DNA from: Armatimonadota bacterium
Lineage (GTDB): Bacteria > Armatimonadota > Fimbriimonadia > Fimbriimonadales > Fimbriimonadaceae
DNA length: 58,515 bases
Assembly: GCA_018268335.1 (NCBI GenBank)
Contig: JAFDWT010000026.1
Span: 1-58,515 of the forward strand
Direction: 5' to 3'
The notes under the pieces: model-generated
What the model was told of the DNA's origin: nothing
Seen by the model: the letters and a program-made list of their open reading frames with translations, nothing else
Databases searched by the model: none
Shown here: piece after piece, positions 7,422 to 15,180 of the stretch
Layout of the letters: each line of letters begins with the position of its first letter
Position numbering within the stretch: the stretch's first letter is position 1
Position numbers and translations under genes: made by a program

Positions 7422-8284
7422 TGGCAGTGACGAACTACCACACCATCGACGGCAAAATCATTGGCGAGACGACGGACGGAGTCCGCACCGACTACCTGAC
7501 CGACGCCCTGGGGTCCGTAACCACGACCGTTGACCAAGCGGCGGTGGTAGTGAACTCGTACCGCTATAAGCCGTACGGTGACATAGTGTCTGAGTCAAAT
7601 ACTGGAAGTCTGCCATCGTTTTTCTGGTGTGGTTCAATAGGTTATCGAAATGCGTCACGCAGTGAAACAATTTATGTTCGTTCTCGTCATCTGCACATGG
7701 CTGCTGGAATCTGGGCCAGCGACGACCCCCTCTTTCCTGCTGAGCGAAAATTCAATTACGTTGGAGGTAATGTAACATCACTTATTGATCCTTCCGGTTT
7801 TGCCCCTCTCTGCAAAGTCTATGAGGGCAAACCATTTACTAGATTCAAGGATTGCCCTCCGAACAGCGATGGTTGTACCGCATGCAACTACGAACTTGGC
7901 GAGACTTTTTCCGCGATTTGCATCACAGGTTGCGGTGTCTCGTGTATTAAAAAACATGAAGCGGAGCACCGTACCCAGCTAAAGGCATGTTGCAAGGGCG
8001 TGTATCAATGTCTCAAGAACAGCAAAGGCAACGAAACTGCGACGCGGGATTGTGCGACTAAATATGTCACTTGGTATGATATGGGAGATGATTGGAGGGA
8101 GTGGCAGGCGTACACTATCGGCCTTGCGTGCGCGAAAAAGGAATATAAGGATCGCAATTGCTCACCGGCTCACAACACGCAGTGCTGTAAGGAAATTTTC
8201 CATGTTCAATACGTGGCGCAATCATATGTTGACTACTATAAGAGGATGAGGCCTCAGCCTACGAATCCGAAATGCCCATTCTAG
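7421..8284 (+). CDS. Rhs core fragment with HExxH metallopeptidase-like tip (module D toxin candidate)
   Basis: 287 aa. The core part (DYLTDALGSVTTTVDQ, YRYKPYGDI, IGYRNASRSETIYVRSRHLHMAAGIW, DDPLFP) is diverged from the other three modules. FNYVGGNV and LIDPSGF mark the core boundary at ~residue 125. The tip has about 14 cysteines and the sequence KKHEAEHRTQ (His179, Glu180, His183), a textbook HExxH zinc site. EWQAY at ~227-231 is a candidate for the downstream Glu ligand. I infer a small zinc peptidase or a related metalloenzyme toxin. The start overlaps the upstream stop, with GGGAGA 6 bases before it. The tip is AT-rich relative to the core. Confidence 0.7.
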   Translation: MAVTNYHTIDGKIIGETTDGVRTDYLTDALGSVTTTVDQAAVVVNSYRYKPYGDIVSESNTGSLPSFFWCGSIGYRNASRSETIYVRSRHLHMAAGIWASDDPLFPAERKFNYVGGNVTSLIDPSGFAPLCKVYEGKPFTRFKDCPPNSDGCTACNYELGETFSAICITGCGVSCIKKHEAEHRTQLKACCKGVYQCLKNSKGNETATRDCATKYVTWYDMGDDWREWQAYTIGLACAKKEYKDRNCSPAHNTQCCKEIFHVQYVAQSYVDYYKRMRPQPTNPKCPF

Positions 8285-8327
8285 GCGACGCTAAAAAAAT
8301 TGTGCAATACATCCGAACAGAGCATAC

Positions 8328-8981
8328 ATGATCCAAATGATACTTACACTTGTTACCACTCTTTGCGCAGCAGCTACAATTTCTCGCTGTGACGTAGATG
8401 ATTGTCGGCCGCATGAAGCCTCCGTTAAGTTGAGATCCTTAATGCGCGGCAAGTCTCTCTTCATCGTTCACCGAAAGGCAGTGTCTCTCGAAGACAGCAT
8501 ATCGCCTGCGTCCCCCGAGCTGCGATTATCATCTAGCGGCGCCAGCACACTTATTTCAGATCTCAATATGCTAACTGGCTGCCTTAAAATAGACACTGCA
8601 GAGAAGGCATTGGAATATGTTCGACTAAGAAGTAATGATTTGACCTGGCGTTGCTGGACCCCACGGATGCGGGAAGTGCGCTTGGCTGATTCTCGCAATT
8701 TAGTGAACCGACTAGGCGAAGGATATGATGGACTTGTGTGGTCCAAAAATGTCTCCAATTATGCATCCTTTTTCCCTACGGTAGAATTAGCGGTTGACCA
8801 CTATAAAATCTTAAGGTTAATGATTGTTGAGGACTCGAGCAAAGTCAGAGGTCAAGCAAAGCTGGTTCTCGTTCAAGAATTGGTAGGGATCAATGGGGAA
8901 TACTCTGCGTCCCTTCGAAAACAGGAAGGGATTCCTGCATCAATCCGCAGTATTCGCTGGAAGTTGCCTTTGAACTCATGA
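8328..8981 (+). CDS. Exported protein of unknown family, candidate immunity protein of module D
   Basis: 217 aa with a likely signal peptide (MIQMILTLVTTLCAAATIS, cleavage near residue 18-20) and no TM segment afterwards. A periplasmic location is probable. There is no motif I recognise. Composition is AT-rich like the preceding tip. It lies 43 bases after the HExxH Rhs tip on the same strand, in the position of an immunity gene; a periplasmic inhibitor would fit a secreted protease. The assignment is contextual only. Confidence 0.5.
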   Translation: MIQMILTLVTTLCAAATISRCDVDDCRPHEASVKLRSLMRGKSLFIVHRKAVSLEDSISPASPELRLSSSGASTLISDLNMLTGCLKIDTAEKALEYVRLRSNDLTWRCWTPRMREVRLADSRNLVNRLGEGYDGLVWSKNVSNYASFFPTVELAVDHYKILRLMIVEDSSKVRGQAKLVLVQELVGINGEYSASLRKQEGIPASIRSIRWKLPLNS

Positions 8982-9111
8982 CAATTTCTAACATGTAGAC
9001 TATTCTGACCGAGCAGTACTTTTACCAACTACTCAACACTTGCAGGGACTCCAATGGGGTATGGTGGCATCCAAATAGTATGCAAACTTAGAGAAGGCTA
9101 GCTTTCAGTAA

Positions 9112-9930
9112 ATGTTTCGTGTGCCTATCAGTATTATTCTGGTCACGTATTGTTCAGCATGCACGATTGGTGACTGCTTGACTTCTGTGTCCAGGGAGCT
9201 TGCTCCAGATGACAAAGTCTTTGTCGTCGACAACGCGTCGGCAGACGACACCGTCGAGATCATCGAGTCACTTGGGAACTCCAGTCCAAACCCGACGCTT
9301 CTTCGGCCGTCAGACAACTTGGGCTACTCCCGTGCCTGCAACATTGGAATCCGAGAGTCCAAGAGTGAAGTCGTCATCCTTCTCAACCCAGACACTCTCG
9401 TGAGTCCGGGAGCCTTTCAGACGATGGTTCAAGCCCTTCAGGCCCCCGAAGTCGGATCTGTGGGCCCACTAGGGGACAACGCCCCCGGCGACCAGTTCGT
9501 GCTGAAGCACTACCCAGAAATGGATATGCAGACGACCCGGGAGGTCCCACCCACCGACGAGGTCATCGAGACTAAGCTCCTCTCCGGCTTCTGCATGGCC
9601 TTCCGCCGCGAGACGCTGGACAAGGTCGGCCTCCTTGACGAAGACCTGTTCCTCGGCGCAGACGACCTGGAGATGTCCTGGCGGCTCCGTACGATGGGCT
9701 ACAAGCTCGTAGTCGCCAAGGGAGCCTACGTCCGCCATATCTCCCAGGCCAGCTTTGCCAGCCTGCCGCCCGGCAAGAAGGAGGAGTACGTCCACGCCAG
9801 CGACGCCGCCTTCGTCCGCAAGCTCCAGCGATACTACGGCAGCACCATCCTACCGACGTCCGAGCAGCTCTTCGGCTGCGACATTTTTGACGAAGCCCTC
9901 GCCCGCAACGGTGCGGCCTTGCCCCGCTAG
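9112..9930 (+). CDS. Family 2 glycosyltransferase
   Basis: 272 aa. It begins with the GT2 nucleotide-binding strand (ISIILVTYCSACTIGDCL), then VFVVDNASADDTVEII, DNLGYSRACNIGI and LLNPDT as the DxD-like metal motif. GFCMAFRRETLDKVGLLDEDLFLGADDLEMSWRL is the acceptor/catalytic region; the ADDLEMSWR segment supplies the acidic base. This arrangement is typical of rhamnosyltransferase-like GT2 enzymes that add sugars to surface glycans. The donor sugar cannot be told from sequence. It is convergent with the methyltransferase-like gene, overlapping its stop by 4 bases. Neighbouring genes suggest a small glycan-modification patch. Confidence 0.85.
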   Translation: MFRVPISIILVTYCSACTIGDCLTSVSRELAPDDKVFVVDNASADDTVEIIESLGNSSPNPTLLRPSDNLGYSRACNIGIRESKSEVVILLNPDTLVSPGAFQTMVQALQAPEVGSVGPLGDNAPGDQFVLKHYPEMDMQTTREVPPTDEVIETKLLSGFCMAFRRETLDKVGLLDEDLFLGADDLEMSWRLRTMGYKLVVAKGAYVRHISQASFASLPPGKKEEYVHASDAAFVRKLQRYYGSTILPTSEQLFGCDIFDEALARNGAALPR

Positions 9931-10472
9931 GGCACCCGGAAGAACCGCGTCCAGCTACCCGCCTCCTCGCACACCTCGCCCCACACCATCGGCAGCGAAG
10001 GCACGAGGTCGGGCTCGTGGATCTCCCGCCCCCAGTCGTGGACAGCGGCAAAGTCGCCCGGCGACAGCATCGGCACGAACGCCTGCCACTCGCCCGGCTT
10101 GTGCCCGTCGTCGCAGAAGAGCATCAGAGGCTTGGGCAGGCGGCCGACCACTTCCTGTATCTCCAAACGCCCACCATCGCTGTGCAAGTCCACCGACAGG
10201 TACTCGCACCCCAGCTTCTCTCCCACAGCCCGCCCCTCAGCCTGACCCAAGTCCCGGTCGACGCTGACGACCTGTATCCCCCGGGCCAACCCTTGGACGG
10301 CAAAGAACACACTCATCCCGCCCCGCCACGTGCCGAGTTCCAACACAGAGGCGCAAGGATGGGAGTCAAAGAACGCCTCCCAAAGGGCTAGGTCGTTCCA
10401 AGACTGCGAGATCCCGGACCCCGCGAACGTGCCGCCGTGGACCGGCTGGGTCAGGCAAAGCGGGTATTCCAC
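9927..10472 (-). CDS. SAM-dependent methyltransferase-like protein (class I fold)
   Basis: 181 aa from a GTG with GGAGG 9 bases upstream. VLELGTWRGGMSVFFA is the SAM-binding motif I, VVSVDRDLG the acidic strand-2 motif, and LMLFCDDGHKPGEWQAFVPMLSPGDFAAVHDWG the later strands. This is the layout of the cephalosporin-hydroxylase-like / Methyltransf_24 group found in cell-surface glycan clusters. It starts 4 bases after the upstream methyltransferase gene, so the two are co-transcribed. The substrate is unknown. Confidence 0.7.
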   Translation of the reverse strand: MEYPLCLTQPVHGGTFAGSGISQSWNDLALWEAFFDSHPCASVLELGTWRGGMSVFFAVQGLARGIQVVSVDRDLGQAEGRAVGEKLGCEYLSVDLHSDGGRLEIQEVVGRLPKPLMLFCDDGHKPGEWQAFVPMLSPGDFAAVHDWGREIHEPDLVPSLPMVWGEVCEEAGSWTRFFRVP

Positions 10473-10476
10473 CCCT

Positions 10477-11097
10477 TCAAGCCTCCTTCATCGCCACACC
10501 GAACCCCGACCAGTGGAGTTGGGTACCGCAGTCCACCTTGGGCAGGTCGAAGGCGTCCCAAAAGTCGTCCATGTCGTTCATGTGGACGTCGTCGAAGGCG
10601 ATCACCCCGCCCGGCCTGACCAGAGGCAGCCATTTGGCCAGCTCCGCCGCCACCTGGGCGCAGGTGTGGTCGGTGTCGACGAAGAGCAGGTCGACGTCCC
10701 TGAGCCCGAGCCTCTCCGGCAGTGCCGGGTCGGTCGAGCTGCCCTCGACCAGCCGCAGCCGTGGGTCGTCCATACAGGACGCCAAGAACTCCGGCCTCGC
10801 CGCCACGTCAATCGTGGTCAGCGTCCCGTCTTCGGGCAAGTCCAGCAGCATGAACAGCGCCGACCCGCCCTGGCACGTCCCCAACTCGACCACCGTCTTG
10901 GGCTGAAGCACCTGCACCAGCCCGCGAAGGTAGTGGTAGTACTTGTCTTGGCCGGGCTCAAGACGCTGTCGATACGTCGCCTCGTCTGCGAACGGGGCAA
11001 TGCGATGGTCATAAGGTTGGTCTGCAAGGTTCATCCTGGCGAAAGCTGCCTGGTGAACTGCCCGAACGGCGTCTGAAGCTGACTTTGGATGTGCCAT
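10477..11097 (-). CDS. SAM-dependent methyltransferase (Methyltransf_24 type)
   Basis: 206 aa. The ATG at 11097 is preferred to earlier in-frame starts because AGGAG lies 5 bases upstream. Motifs in order: VVELGTCQGGSALFMLLDL (SAM site), TTIDVAARPEF, LRLVEGSSTDP, VDLLFVDTDHTCAQVAAELAKWLPLV and PGGVIAFDDVHMNDMDDFW. This is the standard order for class I O-methyltransferase-like proteins that act on sugars or small molecules. It is the first gene of a two-gene operon with 9927-10472. The acceptor is unknown. Confidence 0.75.
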   Translation of the reverse strand: MAHPKSASDAVRAVHQAAFARMNLADQPYDHRIAPFADEATYRQRLEPGQDKYYHYLRGLVQVLQPKTVVELGTCQGGSALFMLLDLPEDGTLTTIDVAARPEFLASCMDDPRLRLVEGSSTDPALPERLGLRDVDLLFVDTDHTCAQVAAELAKWLPLVRPGGVIAFDDVHMNDMDDFWDAFDLPKVDCGTQLHWSGFGVAMKEA

Positions 11098-11227
11098 GTG
11101 CTCTCCTGACTCCATGGACAGGCTATCACCTGTGCTCCTAGATGACAAGCCCCCTAGCGCCACATGTATGGCGACTGCATCGTCAAAAGTCGCTGACAGA
11201 CACTGCAGTCAGCAGGCTTTTGCGGAG

Positions 11228-11623
11228 TTACTTCATTTCGGCATATCTAAAGGGTGACAACCCGGCTCGGTTCGCGTACACGTTGCCGAACGGATTCACT
11301 TGGACAAACTTGGAGTACCGGTACCGCTGTCTGAACGAAGGGTCGGACTCGATCGCTTTGCGCATTTTGCCGAGCTTGTCGATTTCCCTTTGAGTGGCTT
11401 GTGACTTCTTAGTGACTCGTTCACCGATCTGGTCCCAAAACCGACGGGCCATGCTGTCCGGCATCGTCCGAGCATATTCATACGCTTCCTCCTCTTCTTG
11501 CGACAATTTGGCCAGTACTTCTAGCTCAGCGTTGTAGTCTCCGACGGCGACGTCGAGTGAAGACTTGCCGCATCCGGCAATTGTTAAGGAGACCACAACG
11601 GCAAAGCAAAACGCCAGCCTCAT
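11228..11623 (-). CDS. Lipoprotein of unknown function
   Basis: 131 aa. A lipobox is clear (VSLTIAGC, lipidated Cys at 18). The mature part is charged and helical, with a short EEEEAYEYA stretch likely to form a coil, ending in PSFRQRYRYSKFVQVNPFGNVYANRAG. No family is recognised. It is transcribed away from the XRE regulator, with only 49 bases between the two start codons, and both twin palindromes lie there, so it is probably the regulator's target. Confidence 0.6.
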   Translation of the reverse strand: MRLAFCFAVVVSLTIAGCGKSSLDVAVGDYNAELEVLAKLSQEEEEAYEYARTMPDSMARRFWDQIGERVTKKSQATQREIDKLGKMRKAIESDPSFRQRYRYSKFVQVNPFGNVYANRAGLSPFRYAEMK

Positions 11624-11633
11624 GCCCCCATAC

Positions 11634-11646
11634 TACCAAAATGGTA
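11634..11646. promoter_or_regulatory. Candidate XRE operator 1 (TACCA-N3-TGGTA)
   Basis: A perfect 5+5 inverted repeat, TACCAAAATGGTA. It begins 11 bases upstream of the lipoprotein start and repeats as TACCAAGTTGGTA 24 bases away (centre to centre). Such paired dyads beside a small HTH gene are typical of autoregulatory operators. Binding is inferred. Confidence 0.6.
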
Positions 11647-11657
11647 GCGCACATGTC

Positions 11658-11670
11658 TACCAAGTTGGTA
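11658..11670. promoter_or_regulatory. Candidate XRE operator 2 (TACCA-N3-TGGTA)
   Basis: A second dyad, TACCAAGTTGGTA, ending 2 bases before the regulator's ATG. It covers the place where a Shine-Dalgarno would be, so occupancy would block the regulator's own expression, or the mRNA may be leaderless. The 24-bp spacing from operator 1 is a little over two helical turns, placing both on nearly the same face. Confidence 0.6.
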
Positions 11671-11672
11671 GG

Positions 11673-11933
11673 ATGGCGACGAACTTCGTCGGTTCCCTCC
11701 GCTCTCCAGAGAACGACGTCCTCATTCGCATTCTTCGTGATGCCCGGCAGTCTGCGGGCCTCAGCCAGGTCCAGTTGTCCACAATGCTGGGCCAGTCCCC
11801 AACTTACATCGTCAAGATCGAACGAGGAACTCGAAGGATCGACTTGGTCGAATTTGTGAGGCTCACCGAGAAATTAGGTGTGGACGCCGAACAGTTGTTC
11901 AGGCTCTACCTTACCGAGTCCAAAGGGCACTGA
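11673..11933 (+). CDS. XRE-family transcriptional regulator
   Basis: 86 aa from the ATG just after operator 2; longer in-frame starts would read through both operators and into the divergent gene. A single HTH_3 domain covers about residues 15-70: LIRILRDARQSAGLSQVQLS, TMLGQSPTYIVKIERGTRRI, DLVEFVRLTEKLGV. The recognition helix is around QSPTYIVKIE. No second domain is present. Divergence from the lipoprotein gene and the twin dyads suggest autoregulation together with control of that gene. Confidence 0.8.
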   Translation: MATNFVGSLRSPENDVLIRILRDARQSAGLSQVQLSTMLGQSPTYIVKIERGTRRIDLVEFVRLTEKLGVDAEQLFRLYLTESKGH

Positions 11934-11953
11934 GATCATGACGGTCGGCCACG

Positions 11954-12781
11954 TCATTCGTATTCCAATACTGTTCCCGAAGGATCGCGGCAGAGGAATT
12001 TTCGTAACGTCTGCTCCAAGAGACCAGAGAACCTTGTTGCAGCTTCGTAGGCACGGTTCCGCAAACGCTTCACCATCACCGGATCCTTGACGTCAGCCTC
12101 CTCGTCTTCATTCAAGAAGACCGATAAGAAGTTCGGATCGTCGATTTTGCCGGACTTCGTGTTCTTTCGGTAGAACGCCTCTATGCCTGCGTGGGTCTGG
12201 CGGTAGTTGCGTCTGACGTCTCTGCCCTTCCTGTCTCGAATCTTGCTCTCAAGTTGCGTGAGCAGATCCTTCAGTCTGAGTACTTTCTTGATCAATAGGG
12301 ATGTTGCAGTTTCGGGGTCACCGCCACCGCCGGTAAGCAGGGCCCGAATATCGAAGGCAAGTTCTTCAAACTTACCTCGGGCATCGTCCCTGCAGTACAG
12401 CCACTCAGTGGACTCATACCAATCCAGGCTACCGGCTTCTTTAGGAACACCCTTATCGGCTGCATCGAACCAGCAAAGGAGGGCTATGGCCAGTACGATG
12501 GCGTTGAGCCTCAATGATTTCGCTTCCTGTTCTACAAGCGAGGCGAGTCTTTCGACGTCGCCACCAACCACCTCTTCTGACGAGGCAAGCGCTCTGAGCC
12601 TCTTGGCAACTCTGGACTGCTTTGGATCCCGCATCACGAGTTCGACCAGATAGGCTAGGTGGGCCCTTGCTTGGTCTTCGACGTAAGACCTTTTGAGCTT
12701 CGCCTTCAGTACTTCTGCTTCATTTCTCAGACGCAAACGCCTTGTTAGTCCCTTCGTTTTTGGAGTATTCCCAGTCTCCAC
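11954..12781 (-). CDS. Hypothetical helical protein
   Basis: 275 aa from GTG 12781, with no better start nearby. It is highly charged and helical: an N-terminal basic coil (RRLRLRNEAEVLKAKLKR), a hydrophobic stretch LNAIVLAIALLCWF near residues 93-106 that could be one membrane helix, and a C-terminal coil region (LLIKKVLRLKDLLTQLESKI). I recognise no family. It lies between the XRE regulator and the recombinase operon, so it may be cargo of the mobile element. Confidence 0.55.
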   Translation of the reverse strand: METGNTPKTKGLTRRLRLRNEAEVLKAKLKRSYVEDQARAHLAYLVELVMRDPKQSRVAKRLRALASSEEVVGGDVERLASLVEQEAKSLRLNAIVLAIALLCWFDAADKGVPKEAGSLDWYESTEWLYCRDDARGKFEELAFDIRALLTGGGGDPETATSLLIKKVLRLKDLLTQLESKIRDRKGRDVRRNYRQTHAGIEAFYRKNTKSGKIDDPNFLSVFLNEDEEADVKDPVMVKRLRNRAYEAATRFSGLLEQTLRKFLCRDPSGTVLEYE

Positions 12782-12857
12782 TCTCCAAATCTACCACCGA
12801 TCTAGCCTCCGAGTCGTGGCGGCAAGCGAAGGCGCACAGGGCAAAAGGGAAGAGTCG

Positions 12858-13013
12858 ATGGCCCGCGTAGTACGGTTCTTCGCCCTTCTGTCTGAGATTC
12901 CGCTACCAGACGACCATGCACAAAAAGCGAAAACCCAGGAAACCGAGAAGCCAGCAAGACCGACCGCTTTGGATCCAGAGCCTCGCAAGGCTTATCGCCA
13001 AGGCAGCGATTGA
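12858..13013 (+). CDS. Possible small protein upstream of the recombinase operon
   Basis: 51 aa from an ATG with GGAAGAG upstream. The sequence is charged and Pro/Lys rich in its second half (PDDHAQKAKTQETEKPARP), with no motif. Short basic proteins often precede integrase genes, but nothing here proves translation. The frame extends further upstream without a start-site signal. Confidence 0.25.
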   Translation: MARVVRFFALLSEIPLPDDHAQKAKTQETEKPARPTALDPEPRKAYRQGSD

Positions 13014-13098
13014 ATCGTCACGGAAGGCCTAGTTTAGGTTCATTACTCTACTATTGATACGAACATATACAGATCTCATTAACATAAGGAAACAGAGT

Positions 13099-13104
13099 TA
13101 TAAT
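13099..13104 (+). promoter_or_regulatory. Possible -10 box for the recombinase operon
   Basis: A consensus TATAAT sits in an AT-rich island (about 13030-13110) just ahead of the first recombinase gene. The -35 region 17 bases upstream (TCATTA) is weak. Transcription would start near 13111 and leave a leader of about 15 bases holding the AGGAAG ribosome site. Confidence 0.35.
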
Positions 13105-13125
13105 GAAGACAAAGGAAGACGTGAT

Positions 13126-15180
13126 ATGAAAATCCCGCACGTGGCAGTCTATGTCAGGGTGTCCACGAAGGACCAGGCGGAGGAGGGCCTGTCGATGGAC
13201 GCGCAGCCAGCGAACGCCTTGAAGAAGCTTGACGAGGAGTTCGGAAAGGGCATGTACACCTATGAGCTTTTCGAAGACGCTGGCAAGAGCGGTGGGCTCG
13301 GGCCCAAACCATGGGCCACCGAGTGCAAGCGCACGGAGCGGCAAGGGATGTGGGCGCTCATCCAAGCCGTGAAGGCCGGGCGGTTCAGCCATGTGGTGGC
13401 TTTCCGCAGTGACAGGCTATACCGAGACCAACTGGGCTTCCTGGGTTTCTATACAGAAGTCCTGAAGCCAAACGGAGTGAAGCTCCTGTTCGTCGCAGAG
13501 AACTTTGACGAGTCCATCTCCGGGCAGCTCACGGCCGGTGTCTTGGCAGGCGTGGCCGAGTGGCAGCGCAAGCAGACCGGTGAGAACATCCAGAAGACGT
13601 TGGACTACAGGAGGTCGAACGGATTCTATCTCGGACTGCCACCGTACGGGTGGAGGATGGAGACGCCCGCGGAGCATGAGGGGCGCATGGTGAACATCCG
13701 CCCCGTCGAGGAGTTGGTGCCGACCGTCCGCCGTATCAAAGACCTTTTTCTCTCGGGCAACAGTTTCAGCGCAGTGGCGCGGATTCTTAACGACGAGCAC
13801 GTGCCACCTCCATCCGGCGTCGGAAAATGGAGCCACGGGTCGGTCGAGAAAATCCTAAGGTGCCATGTCCACGCTGGCCTGACGAAAACAGACAGGGAGG
13901 GGACGCTCGGCAAGGGCGTGCACTACGACCACCGCATCTACGACGAAGAAGACTTTCGGCTTGTCCAAGACCGTATCCTGCGCTGTCGAAAGAGGCTGCG
14001 CGGACCGGCAGTCAACCAGCCGTTCAGACTCTTCGCCGGCCTTGTGCACTGCGGGCACTGCGGCGCTCCGCTGTACAGCCAGTTCAACCAGGCTCAGCCG
14101 AGCTACATGTGCTTTGGGGACAGGCAAGCCGAGGAAGCTTCGCACGTCTATGTCAACGCCCGACGCCTTGAGGCCGTCGTCTTGGAGCAGCTGGTGAGAA
14201 TCGCTCTAGAGGACGAGGTGCAGGAAGAGGCCGCTTCCGCCCTCGAAGCACTGGTGAACGAGCAAGACGACGCTTTGCGCAGTGAAGGTGCCAGGCTCAA
14301 GAAGGCACTGGAAGACATCGAGTCGAAAGAGCGCAAGGTCGGCGAGGCCTTGGCTAGCGGCGACATACCGCAGAACGTCGCCCGAGGACTGTTCGCCGGT
14401 TACGAGAAAGAAACCACCGGCGTCAGGTCCCGGCTCGTCGAGATCGAGAAATCGCTTGGCGAGTCCGAATCCAGACTGCAAGTCGCCAAGCGGGCACAGT
14501 CCAACCTTAGGGACATCCCTATGCTTTGGTCGACCATGTCTGACGCTGAAAAGCGCGAAGTGCTCCACGTCGTCATTGAACGGATCGAGGCCCACGCAGG
14601 CGAGCACCGGAAGTGGATCAAGGTCTACTTCGCCACCGGGCACGAGCCCGTCGAGCTCGAAGTCCTCGCCGGCATGGAGCGTTACAAGCCGCGGAAAGCC
14701 GACGGTGCGGAGGCCCTCTCAGAACGGGAGCTTGCAGCGCTCTACCATGTCCTCCAGGGGGCGGACTACAAAAAGGTGGCCGAGCATTTTGGGACGTCGA
14801 GGGCGAATGCCCACAACATCCTGAGGCGGGCGGCGCACAAGGTGGGAGAGAACGACCCCCGAAGGGCCGCGAAGAAGATCGAGGCCAGACTCATCAGGTT
14901 CAGGTCACAGTTACCGCTCTTCGGCAAAGTCCGTGTGAGTTTCCAGACCAGACGCCTGCGTGTCGGCGAGTACCATGTGTTGATGTACGCGGCGAAGGGA
15001 GAGACCGTCCAGACGACCGCGGCGTTGTGCGGCATCGCCGTCGAACGGGTCGAAGCCCTGCTTAAGCAAGCGCTGGCCAAACTAGGTGCAAGCTCGGTGC
15101 CTGAGGCCACAAGGGCCCTGGAACAGAATCCGCACTTGCTACCCATAGTCATGGAGCACCGGCTCAAAGGAGAGCGATGA
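13126..15180 (+). CDS. Large serine recombinase with two C-terminal LuxR-type HTH domains
   Basis: 684 aa from the ATG with AGGAAG 8 bases upstream. The resolvase catalytic domain has VAVYVRVSTKDQ (nucleophile Ser13) and FRSDRLYRD. A recombinase domain follows (GLPPYGWRM, VARILNDEHVPPPSG, WSHGSVEKILRC), then a zinc-ribbon-like CGHCGAPLY with only one later Cys visible, then a coiled coil at about residues 360-470. Unusually, residues ~526-575 (LSERELAALYHVLQ, HFGTSRANAHNILRRA) and ~611-667 (VGEYHVLMYAAKGETVQTTA, VEALLKQALAKLGASS) look like two GerE/LuxR helix-turn-helix domains. It catalyses site-specific DNA integration/excision by family knowledge. It is coupled to the next recombinase by an ATGA overlap. 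Confidence 0.88.
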   Translation: MKIPHVAVYVRVSTKDQAEEGLSMDAQPANALKKLDEEFGKGMYTYELFEDAGKSGGLGPKPWATECKRTERQGMWALIQAVKAGRFSHVVAFRSDRLYRDQLGFLGFYTEVLKPNGVKLLFVAENFDESISGQLTAGVLAGVAEWQRKQTGENIQKTLDYRRSNGFYLGLPPYGWRMETPAEHEGRMVNIRPVEELVPTVRRIKDLFLSGNSFSAVARILNDEHVPPPSGVGKWSHGSVEKILRCHVHAGLTKTDREGTLGKGVHYDHRIYDEEDFRLVQDRILRCRKRLRGPAVNQPFRLFAGLVHCGHCGAPLYSQFNQAQPSYMCFGDRQAEEASHVYVNARRLEAVVLEQLVRIALEDEVQEEAASALEALVNEQDDALRSEGARLKKALEDIESKERKVGEALASGDIPQNVARGLFAGYEKETTGVRSRLVEIEKSLGESESRLQVAKRAQSNLRDIPMLWSTMSDAEKREVLHVVIERIEAHAGEHRKWIKVYFATGHEPVELEVLAGMERYKPRKADGAEALSERELAALYHVLQGADYKKVAEHFGTSRANAHNILRRAAHKVGENDPRRAAKKIEARLIRFRSQLPLFGKVRVSFQTRRLRVGEYHVLMYAAKGETVQTTAALCGIAVERVEALLKQALAKLGASSVPEATRALEQNPHLLPIVMEHRLKGER

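Noticed and set aside
12693-12857. Upstream extension of the small frame before the recombinase operon
   Set aside because: It overlaps the oppositely oriented hypothetical gene and shows no ribosome site; only the part from 12858 was kept, with low confidence.
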